From positions 1 through 8,941 of the forward strand of contig JAEZGD010000590.1 of NCBI GenBank assembly GCA_023417165.1: 8,941 bases of DNA. Reading direction: 5' to 3'. Made by a program: the position numbers and the translations under genes. The notes beneath the pieces were generated by a model, which searched no databases, was not told the origin of the DNA, and saw only the letters and a program-made list of their open reading frames with translations. Source of the stretch: Planctomycetota bacterium. Lineage in GTDB: Bacteria > Planctomycetota > Planctomycetia > Pirellulales > Pirellulaceae. Positions 1 to 6,568 of this stretch are shown one piece after another (positions within the stretch are counted from its first letter, which is position 1; every line of letters begins with the position of its first letter).

Positions 1-2325
1 GTGTCTGGCACATGGCGGGCGCGGACGAATGAAGCGGAAGTCGCGCGCGTGACCGGCGGCAAAAGTTTGTTCGACGAGCTCGTCATTCGTGAGCGGCAAG
101 AACGCCTCGACCGCGTCACGGCCAAACTCACCAGCACATTGTCGCTGCATCAGCACGAAGTCGGCGGCAAGCCGCTGGCCATCGCCCAGGCGTGGCTGTC
201 GGCGCCGCGAGCGGATCAAGTTCGCCAGGACAGGTTCACGCATGAGCTGTGTCGGCAGGGATTGCTGTTGGCCGCGCGCGAGGAACTGTCGCTCGCCACG
301 CGTGATCAGGTCCTGGGCGAGTGTGACGAACATCGCCCGGCGATGGAGCCGACGACGCTGGAACTGGTGACCGCCGCGACCGACGAGGAAATGCGGGTCA
401 AAATCACGAAAACTTCGGCCCCGGATGAACCGCTGTGGGAAGGAACGGTCGCCTATCCACTGCAAGGCGAACCCGCGCTGCTGGCGCAAATCGAAGCCTG
501 GGCGCGCAGCGAGTGGCCCGAGGTGCTACGCAAAGCTGGCTATCCCGGCGAAGCACGTGAACGTGGCAAGACCACGGTCCCCAGAGAGATCGACGAACAA
601 CTCGCCAAGATGGACTTCCTCCATCAGTTTGCGGCGGTGCGAGCCCTGCATGCCTTGATGCGCACCGCAGCACCTTCGCCGCAACTCGAAGGAGCTCTCG
701 CCCGCGGCTACGCCAATTTGGGCATGCTCACCGAGTTTCATTGGAATCATGTGCACAAAACCCACAAGGCGCGCGGCCTGCTCTATGCACAGCGCGCGGC
801 GGTAACGCTTCAGCGTCCTGGCACGTTGGCCAATCGCGCTTACGCCTGGACGCTGTGCGGCTTTCATCAGCACGCGCTAGCCGACTTGAAAGCGGCCGAG
901 CATCCAAAGTCGCTCCCCTGGACGAAAGTTTTAGAAGCGTATTGCCTGTTTGATGTCGAAAAGCTGGGCGAGTTCGAAGAGACGGACGATGCCGAATTGG
1001 CGACGCTCTTGCGCTACTTCACCTTCGAGAACCCGACGTCAATGCGTCACACGCTGGCGTATGGTGGCGCGCTGATGCAGAAAAATCCATTCTGCTTCCG
1101 CGCCCTCGATGGCATGTTTGCGGTGCATACGCTCGGCAACTTGCGGCGCATCTCGGAAGTGTCGCCGTTCCTGTTGCAAGCCGCGATCCGCACCCAGTTG
1201 CCGCAATGGACCACCTTGCCGGAGTCTGTGCAGCAGATTCTAGATGTAACTCCTGAAGAGACGGTGGACGAGGTGGAACTGATCCGCCAGTTGCGCCTGG
1301 CCGGCGCCCCCATGACCGACTACGACGAGTTCACTTGGCGCTCGCTCGCGCAAATGCTCGAGGAAACGCATTTTGTGCATGTGTGGAACCTGGCGGCAGT
1401 GGTGCGATTTAGCCTCGGGCTGCCCGTCGGCGAATACTTGGAAAGCATGAAGCCGCGCTTTGAGAAGCACCCGCATCGCGCCTATATCGAGGTCCTGGGA
1501 GGATCCCATGAGGAAGCCGCCAGAATCCTCGCCATGCTCGGCGACCTGCGCACCAACGAACTACCAGCGCATGCCCAGGCGAAGGTGCTTAACATTCCGC
1601 ATAGTCATCGGGATCCTAGGCGAGCGAAATTGATTCGCGAACCCAAGCCGACGATGGACCGTTCGTATTTCGATTGGGTGACGCTCTATAACCTGTCGGA
1701 TTCCGAAGCGGATCCTGAGCTGGGCAAGCGTTTGGTCGAGGTCAGCCCTCATAGCCCGGCGGGACCGAATTTCTTGCTGGAGGCGGGGCGAACCACGCCG
1801 GCAGTGCGTGATCAATTTGAAGAGAAGTTCGGCTGGAATCCCTCGGTCCTCGCCCAACTGGTGTCGAGGCAGCAGGATAAAGTCAAGCATCTGGCATTGA
1901 TCAAGCGTTGGGTCGAGGTCTCGCAAGAGCATCGCGCTTATGTCTATCTGGCCAACCACTATCGCCGCGAAGGAGATCTCGAACAGTGGAAGGCGACGCT
2001 GGAGAGCTTCTTAAAAACTCCGGAAACGGGCCTGGAGCACTCGCAAGTGCGTGTGCAAATCGCCGAGTACTTCATGAAGGATCAGAAGTGGAAAGAGGCA
2101 GAGCCGTATGCTTTAGAGGCTGCCGAATCGTATGCCGAGTGGGCCATGTGGACCGCCGTAAAAGTTTGTGAAGGGCAAGGCGACTTAAAGAGTGCGGAAG
2201 TCTGGGTGCGCCGCATCGCCCAGCGTTATCGTCCCGAGTCTTACGAAGCGTGGTTAAAAAAGCACGGCCTCAAGCCAGGCGATGAAATTCCCGAACGTAA
2301 AGAGCCGCCGAAGAAGCCAGAGTAG
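1..2325 (+). CDS. Large TPR-like protein, paralog of the downstream LamG protein; 5' end possibly cut by window edge
   Basis: Open frame of 774 codons beginning with GTG at base 1 and ending with TAG. I do not recognise a named family. Residues 41-774 align along their whole length with residues 551-1289 of the next gene, which is strong evidence that this is a real protein. The module starts near KLTSTLSLH (42-50) and contains FTHELCRQGLLLAARE (79-94), RDQVLGECDE (101-110) and LWEGTVAY (145-152). A TPR-like helical stretch covers about 230-300 (RGYANLGM, LANRAYAWTLCGFHQHALADL). Other shared motifs are NPFCFRALDGMF (362-373), EETHFVH (454-460) and VSPHSPAGP (581-589). A second TPR-like stretch covers about 645-745 and the tail is charged and Lys/Pro-rich. 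Residues 1-40 are highly charged, with no signal peptide or membrane segment, and do not match the paralog. The frame is open at the edge, so the real start and any N-terminal domain may lie upstream. Function is unknown; TPR-like helices usually mediate protein-protein contacts (family knowledge). Confidence 0.88.
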   Translation: MSGTWRARTNEAEVARVTGGKSLFDELVIRERQERLDRVTAKLTSTLSLHQHEVGGKPLAIAQAWLSAPRADQVRQDRFTHELCRQGLLLAAREELSLATRDQVLGECDEHRPAMEPTTLELVTAATDEEMRVKITKTSAPDEPLWEGTVAYPLQGEPALLAQIEAWARSEWPEVLRKAGYPGEARERGKTTVPREIDEQLAKMDFLHQFAAVRALHALMRTAAPSPQLEGALARGYANLGMLTEFHWNHVHKTHKARGLLYAQRAAVTLQRPGTLANRAYAWTLCGFHQHALADLKAAEHPKSLPWTKVLEAYCLFDVEKLGEFEETDDAELATLLRYFTFENPTSMRHTLAYGGALMQKNPFCFRALDGMFAVHTLGNLRRISEVSPFLLQAAIRTQLPQWTTLPESVQQILDVTPEETVDEVELIRQLRLAGAPMTDYDEFTWRSLAQMLEETHFVHVWNLAAVVRFSLGLPVGEYLESMKPRFEKHPHRAYIEVLGGSHEEAARILAMLGDLRTNELPAHAQAKVLNIPHSHRDPRRAKLIREPKPTMDRSYFDWVTLYNLSDSEADPELGKRLVEVSPHSPAGPNFLLEAGRTTPAVRDQFEEKFGWNPSVLAQLVSRQQDKVKHLALIKRWVEVSQEHRAYVYLANHYRREGDLEQWKATLESFLKTPETGLEHSQVRVQIAEYFMKDQKWKEAEPYALEAAESYAEWAMWTAVKVCEGQGDLKSAEVWVRRIAQRYRPESYEAWLKKHGLKPGDEIPERKEPPKKPE
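121..2325 (+). repeat. Paralogous module, copy 1 (partner 4269-6488)
   Basis: The coding sequence from codon 41 to the stop is homologous to 4269-6488. The offset is 4148 bases at the start and 4163 at the end, so the net length difference is only 5 codons. Conservation is highest in the last ~130 codons. For example, 26 bases are identical at 2074-2099 and 6237-6262, and the KHGLKPGDEIPER tail is identical. It is weakest around residues 495-635 of copy 1. Many differences are silent, which points to an old duplication kept under protein-level selection. Confidence 0.9.
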
Positions 2326-2443
2326 CATCACGCTACGAAACGACGGAGCGGCGACTTCGTCATCAACATCAGGCCGACAAGCCATTCGCCTGTCACGCTC
2401 AGCGCGCATCGCTTGAATGCGGCATCAGATCGACCCCAAAGCA

Positions 2444-2475
2444 CTTCATGCTGTGCGCCTGAAGCGTTTTAGTTT
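2444..2475 (+). terminator. Weak candidate intrinsic terminator of the first gene
   Basis: A 5-bp stem CTTCA (2444-2448) pairs with TGAAG (2460-2464) across an 11-base loop. It is followed by CGTTTTAGTTTT, a T-rich but interrupted tail. It lies about 120 bases after the TAG of the upstream gene and before the candidate promoter of the next gene, which is a sensible place for transcription to end. The stem is short and the loop large, so this is weak evidence; Rho-dependent termination is equally possible. Confidence 0.2.
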
Positions 2476-2537
2476 TAGACATGGGATGACGATCGCGGGC
2501 CTGTGCATGCCCGAGGTTCGTTAGACCTCACCGATTG

Positions 2538-2567
2538 TTGGACGTCCTTTTTAATGCGGACTATGAT
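2538..2567 (+). promoter_or_regulatory. Candidate sigma70-like promoter for the LamG/TPR-like gene
   Basis: TTGGAC at 2538-2543 (3 of 6 matches to TTGACA) is separated by 18 bases from TATGAT at 2562-2567 (5 of 6 matches to TATAAT). Initiation would fall near 2573-2576, leaving a leader of about 45 bases before the ATG at 2619. The -35 overlaps the 8-bp palindrome GGACGTCC (2540-2547), and the imperfect dyad GGGAA-A-TTCCC (2568-2578) sits at the expected start point. Either could be an operator, but both are short. The -10 is good and the -35 poor, so this is tentative. Confidence 0.35.
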
Positions 2568-2618
2568 GGGAAATTCCCGTGGAGTTGGCGGTGTTTTCTC
2601 TGGAACCGAGCGGCTTTC

Positions 2619-5600
2619 ATGTACGAATTCAAGCGAAGTAACGCACGATATTGCGCCGCATTTCTATTGCTCGCCATGCTGGGCGGGTCGGCAGTTGCGG
2701 CCGAACCTGTGAACTTTACAGGGCATGCGCTACGGCTGACAGACGTCGGCTACGTCGAGTTGAAGGATGGCGAGAAGCTCATCGATCCTACCAAGCCGTT
2801 TACGATCGAAATGTGGGTGAGGACGCATCCCGAGGTCTCTCGGACCAAAATGTTTGAGTATGGCACGCCTCCTCCGCCGAAAGGCCAATATTTCCCCTGG
2901 AACCTGGGGTGGCTCCAATACCCCGGCAAGTCGATCGCCTATTGCCAGGTTGGTCCCGGTCATACCGAAGCGGATGGGTCATATCTGGCGACCTATGTTT
3001 GGAACCATCTGGCGGCTTGCAGCGATGGCAAGCAAGTGACGATGTATTTCAACGGCCGCAAGGGGAAGGGTGCGACCATCGGTGCGCTTCCCCAGGAGAT
3101 TCCCGCGGGGCGATCGATCCTGGGGGACACGATGGACCTCGACCAAAATGGCAAGCTACTCGACCATCCTGCCGGGATCTGGGAACGCGACTATCGAGTC
3201 GTAAGGTTTTCGTCCATTGCACGCTATACGCAAGATTTCGAGCCGGCGCTGACCCTGGAATCGGATCGGCATACGTTGGCGCTGCTCGACTTCTCCAAGC
3301 CGCAGGAAGGCCAAGTCAAAGACCTCTCCGGTAAGGGCCATCATGGCGTCGTTCATGACGGCAAATGGATTGAACTGCCAAGCGAAGCTCCTGTTGCTTC
3401 CGACGGATCGCAGATCGTGCGACTCAAGCCAGGCGAATACGTGGATGTTCATTCGCCGAAAGACAATCGCCTGGCAGCGCTCAATCTCAATATTGCCATC
3501 GAGATGTGGTGTCGCTGGAAGGTTGGCGCCAAGGGCATGCAATGGCTCGGAACCTCGCAAGCTGGCGAACAATTTCCCGGCGCATTCTCAATCAAGGCGA
3601 TTCCGGACAAGACGGAAACGCGTCTGCAATTGACGTATCTGGACGCGTCCCTGAAGGAGGTAACCGACTCGTTTGTGCTCCCTGCGCCGGACGGAAAGTG
3701 GCATCGTTTCTCGATCACTGGCAATCCGGGGTTCTCGAGTTCGGTGCTGCTGGATGGGCAAGTCATTGGTAAGGTCGAGCATCGGATGCATTCCATGCCT
3801 AGAGAACGCACCCCGACTGTTTTGGTCATCGGCGACCCAAGCGCCAGCGGCGACGAGGAGAGCCAGCTCGAAATTCGCAGCTTTCGGATCTCTAAATCGA
3901 ATGACATCGCCTGGGGCTTCATTCCCACCAAGCTGTACTGCCGCAGGGACACGACGGTCCTGTGGGATTTCAGCAAGGGAGCGGGAAATGAGATTCCTGA
4001 TCTGTCAGGCAATCAGACGTTAAGCCGATTGAGCAAGAAGGAAGTCTGGCTGCCGCGTGAAAAAGACGAGTCGGACGCCGTGGTGGGTTATTCTTACTTT
4101 AGCAACGGTGGCGTTCGGCGACTGGCCCCGCTGCCGTCCGCGAACAATCCGCCGCGGCACGCGAACAATCCGCCGCCACGGCCAGCGCCGCCAACGACTG
4201 TTAACAATCCGCCGCCAACGCCGGCACCGCAACCGCCTGCGCGGCCGTCTGCGACTGTGAGTGTCCCCATCAAGCTCACCAGCACGCTCACCTTTCACAC
4301 GCGTGAAGCGGGCGGCAAGCCGCTCGCGACGGCGCAAGTGTGGCTCTCGAAGCCCATATCCGAGCAGGTTGTCCAAGAGGTGTTTACGCACGAGTTGTGT
4401 CGCCAGGGACTCTTGCTAGCCGCGCGCGAAGACCTGTCACTGCTGACCCGCGATCAAGTGTTAGGTGAATGTGACGAATACGATGCGTCGACCAATCCGA
4501 GCGCGCTGCAACTGACGACGATCACCACTGAGGATGAAGTCCGCGCAACACTGACCCGGCTCAACGCCGTGGCGGGAGCTCCGCCGCTATGGGAAGGCAA
4601 AATCGCCTATCAAGAACAAAGCGAGCCGGCGCTGCTTGCGCAGATTGAAACTTGGGCGCGCACCGATTGGCCGAAGTCGCTTCGCGCCGCGGGATACGAA
4701 GGCGAAACGCGCCCACGCGGCAAAGCCCCGGTGCCCGCCAAGATCGAAGCGCAATTGGCCAGGATGGACTTTCTGAATCAGTTCGCCGCATTGCGGGCGC
4801 TGCATGTGCGGATTCAGGCGGACGGGCCCTCCGCGCAATTGGAAGGCGCACTTGCGCGTGGCTATGCGAATCTGGGTATGTTGACCGAGTTCCATTGGAA
4901 TCATGCGCACAAAGCGCTCAAGGCGCGCGCGCTGCTCTATGCCGAACGGGCTGCGACAGCTCTGGAGAAGCGGCCAGGTACGCTGGCCAACCGCGCTTAT
5001 GCTTGGGCTTTGTGCGGCTTTCATCAGCATGCGCTGGCCGATCTCAAGGCCGCCAATCATCCGCCCTCACTACCGTGGACCGAAGTGCTGGAAGCATATT
5101 GCCGCTTCGATGTCGTGGCGCTGAGTGCATTTGACGATAAGCCCGAGGCCGAACTGGCGGCCGTGCTGCGGTTCTTCACCTTTGAGCATCCCACTGCGAT
5201 GCGGTACACGCTGGCCTATGGCGGCGAGGTGCTGCAAAAGAATCCGTTCTGCTTCCGCGTGCTCGATGGCATGTTCTCCGTCCGCACGCTAGGCAATTTG
5301 CGCCGCATCGCCGAACTCTCGCCGGCGTTGTTACAAGCGGCACTGCGCACGCAATTGCCCTTGTGCGAAGACCTGCCCGAGTTGATCGAGCATGAGTTGC
5401 AAGTGGAAGAGGATGAGCTCCTCGACGAAGTAGAACTGATTCGCCAATTGCGCGTCGTTGGCGCGCCTGAAAGCGATTCGCAAGAGTTCACCTGGCGATC
5501 CTTAGCGCAGATGATCGAAGAAACGCATTTCGTCCACGCCTGGCACCAAGGTATGGTCATGCGTTTCAACTTGGGCGTGCCGATGAATGACTTTATCGCG

Positions 5601-6488
5601 GCGGTGGAGCCGCGCATTGCCAATCATCCGCATCGTGAGTATGTCCGGTTGCTAGAAGGCAACATTAACGAGTTCTGGAAGAAGATCTCCTCGTTGGAAG
5701 ACCTGACCACCAACGACTTGCCGGTGCACGTGCAGGCGAAATTATTCGCGCAGGTGCAGCACCTGGATCGCAGGTTTTGGAGTGGCTTGTTCAATGGACA
5801 ACGACTGCGGCAGGATCTCTCGTATTATGATCTGGTGGCCGAGGGAAAGATTTCGAATACCGACGAAGCGCTCGCCGTGGCAAAACGCTTGGAGCAGGTC
5901 AGTCCGCACAGCCCCGCCGGCCCCGCACTGCACTTGTTCTATGCCTCGTCGATGCCGGCCGCCGAATGGACTCGCTATGAGGAGCAACTTGGTTGGCATC
6001 CCGAAATCTTGTTCATTCTGTCGAACAAGCATTTCATTGACGATAAGAAAAGAGAAGTTCTGACGCAGCGCTGGGCCGAAGTGTCGCAAGAGTATCGGGC
6101 TTATCGCGTGCTGGCCAACATCCATCGAGAAAAGGGAGAGATGGATAAGTGGAAGGCAACGCTGGAGAGCTTCCTCAAGACGCCGCAAACCGGTTTGGAA
6201 CATGCTCAGGCGCGCGTTGAGATTGCCGAGTACTTTATGAAGGATCAGAAGTGGAAAGAGGCGGAGCCGTATGCAGTGGAAGCGGCCGAATCGTATGCCG
6301 CCTGGGCGATGATGTCGGCCATCAAGTGCTACGAAGGCCAAGGCGACCTGCGCAAGGCGGAGGTCTGGGTGCGCCGCCTGGCGGACCGCTATCAACCCGA
6401 AGCCTACGAAGCATGGCTAAAGAAGCACGGCCTGAAGCCGGGTGATGAAATTCCCGAGCGCCAGGAACCTGCGAAGAAGGCAGAGTAG
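2619..6488 (+). CDS. Secreted protein with two LamG-like domains, Pro-rich linker and C-terminal TPR-like module
   Basis: Encodes 1289 residues from ATG at 2619. I chose this start because it opens a textbook signal peptide: basic KRSNAR, hydrophobic core YCAAFLLLAMLGG, and probable cleavage after VAA (about residue 28). The frame extends upstream to a TTG at 2535, but that would bury the signal sequence and overlap the candidate promoter. Only a weak GAG lies 8 bases before the ATG. Residues about 31-255 form a LamG-like domain (FTIEMWVR, then WNHLAACSDGKQVTMYFNG). A second spans about 264-480 (IAIEMWCRW, then DGKWHRFSI and VLLDGQVIG). Each ends with a WDFS/LDFS...DLSG motif typical of LamG flanks. 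Residues about 502-546 are a Pro/Asn-rich linker with three NNPP units. Residues 551-1289 are the module shared with the upstream gene, with TPR-like helices at about 742-814 and 1161-1260. It is probably exported across the inner membrane, and the LamG domains probably bind glycans or proteins (family inference). The role of the module is unknown. Confidence 0.9.
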   Translation: MYEFKRSNARYCAAFLLLAMLGGSAVAAEPVNFTGHALRLTDVGYVELKDGEKLIDPTKPFTIEMWVRTHPEVSRTKMFEYGTPPPPKGQYFPWNLGWLQYPGKSIAYCQVGPGHTEADGSYLATYVWNHLAACSDGKQVTMYFNGRKGKGATIGALPQEIPAGRSILGDTMDLDQNGKLLDHPAGIWERDYRVVRFSSIARYTQDFEPALTLESDRHTLALLDFSKPQEGQVKDLSGKGHHGVVHDGKWIELPSEAPVASDGSQIVRLKPGEYVDVHSPKDNRLAALNLNIAIEMWCRWKVGAKGMQWLGTSQAGEQFPGAFSIKAIPDKTETRLQLTYLDASLKEVTDSFVLPAPDGKWHRFSITGNPGFSSSVLLDGQVIGKVEHRMHSMPRERTPTVLVIGDPSASGDEESQLEIRSFRISKSNDIAWGFIPTKLYCRRDTTVLWDFSKGAGNEIPDLSGNQTLSRLSKKEVWLPREKDESDAVVGYSYFSNGGVRRLAPLPSANNPPRHANNPPPRPAPPTTVNNPPPTPAPQPPARPSATVSVPIKLTSTLTFHTREAGGKPLATAQVWLSKPISEQVVQEVFTHELCRQGLLLAAREDLSLLTRDQVLGECDEYDASTNPSALQLTTITTEDEVRATLTRLNAVAGAPPLWEGKIAYQEQSEPALLAQIETWARTDWPKSLRAAGYEGETRPRGKAPVPAKIEAQLARMDFLNQFAALRALHVRIQADGPSAQLEGALARGYANLGMLTEFHWNHAHKALKARALLYAERAATALEKRPGTLANRAYAWALCGFHQHALADLKAANHPPSLPWTEVLEAYCRFDVVALSAFDDKPEAELAAVLRFFTFEHPTAMRYTLAYGGEVLQKNPFCFRVLDGMFSVRTLGNLRRIAELSPALLQAALRTQLPLCEDLPELIEHELQVEEDELLDEVELIRQLRVVGAPESDSQEFTWRSLAQMIEETHFVHAWHQGMVMRFNLGVPMNDFIAAVEPRIANHPHREYVRLLEGNINEFWKKISSLEDLTTNDLPVHVQAKLFAQVQHLDRRFWSGLFNGQRLRQDLSYYDLVAEGKISNTDEALAVAKRLEQVSPHSPAGPALHLFYASSMPAAEWTRYEEQLGWHPEILFILSNKHFIDDKKREVLTQRWAEVSQEYRAYRVLANIHREKGEMDKWKATLESFLKTPQTGLEHAQARVEIAEYFMKDQKWKEAEPYAVEAAESYAAWAMMSAIKCYEGQGDLRKAEVWVRRLADRYQPEAYEAWLKKHGLKPGDEIPERQEPAKKAE
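4143..4215 (+). repeat. Short repeats encoding the Asn-Pro linker units
   Basis: The 13-mer AACAATCCGCCGC occurs three times, at 4143-4155, 4164-4176 and 4203-4215, inside the coding sequence. The repeats are in frame and encode NNPP units of the linker between the second LamG-like domain and the TPR-like module. Spacing is 21 and 39 bases, both multiples of three, so gain or loss of a unit would keep the frame. This suggests a flexible spacer that evolves by slippage or duplication. Confidence 0.85.
4269..6488 (+). repeat. Paralogous module, copy 2 (partner 121-2325)
   Basis: This is the second copy of the ~735-codon module, beginning at IKLTSTLTFH just after the proline-rich linker and running to the stop codon. 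Similarity to copy 1 begins abruptly at the linker boundary, showing that the module is a self-contained unit joined here to the signal peptide and LamG-like domains. Both copies end in the same charged Lys/Pro tail, with the stop in the shared context GCAGAGTAG / CCAGAGTAG. Confidence 0.9.
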
Positions 6489-6545
6489 CGTCGCGTGGTG
6501 GACGGTGCCGTGCATCGTCCTGATCCAAGCGTGCGCGGAGAAAGC

Positions 6546-6568
6546 AGGTCGAAGCATAGCTTCGACCT
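6546..6568. repeat. Perfect 10-bp inverted repeat between convergent gene ends (possible bidirectional terminator)
   Basis: AGGTCGAAGC (6546-6555) and GCTTCGACCT (6559-6568) are exact reverse complements around the 3-base loop ATA. The element lies in the 78-bp gap between the stop of the LamG/TPR-like gene and the stop of the mprF-like gene on the other strand, and the right arm includes two bases of the mprF TAG. The position suits a bidirectional terminator or mRNA 3'-end stabiliser. No long T-run follows on either strand (ACTTGG on +, GCTTTCTCC on -), so a classic intrinsic terminator is not shown. It could also be one copy of a dispersed palindromic repeat. The structure is certain; the function is not. 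Confidence 0.8.

Larger units (their letters stand above)
2326..2618. other. Noncoding intergenic region between the two paralogs
   Basis: This 293-bp stretch has no convincing gene; the short frames crossing it lack family features. It holds a T-rich run after a weak hairpin (2444-2475). Two adjacent small inverted repeats follow: CGGGC/GCCCG at 2496-2500 and 2509-2513, and GAGGT/ACCTC at 2513-2517 and 2525-2529. An 8-bp palindrome GGACGTCC lies at 2540-2547, a candidate promoter at 2538-2567, and a short dyad GGGAA-A-TTCCC at 2568-2578. The spacing suggests the second gene has its own promoter rather than being tightly coupled to the first, although read-through is not excluded. Confidence 0.7.

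Noticed and set aside
235..282. Possible HExxH metalloprotease motif at THELCRQ
   Set aside because: The sequence is H-E-L-C-R, so the second His is absent in both copies. No zinc protease is supported.
2535..2618. Upstream TTG extension of the LamG/TPR-like gene by 28 codons
   Set aside because: It would place a Trp/Phe-rich segment before a clear signal peptide and overlap the candidate promoter. The ATG at 2619 gives a canonical signal peptide.
3449..4012. A 187-codon minus-strand frame opposite the second LamG-like domain
   Set aside because: Its composition looks random, it lacks motifs, and the plus strand encodes a coherent LamG-like domain.
4143..4215. Possible CRISPR-like array
   Set aside because: The repeats are only 13 bases, unevenly spaced and inside a coding frame where they encode a proline-rich linker.
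5742..6395. A 217-codon minus-strand frame opposite the C-terminal module
   Set aside because: It is antisense to a region conserved at protein level between two paralogs, and has no family features.
121..6488. Composite transposon or insertion sequence suggested by the long direct repeats
   Set aside because: There is no transposase, terminal inverted repeat or target duplication; the repeats are diverged coding paralogs.
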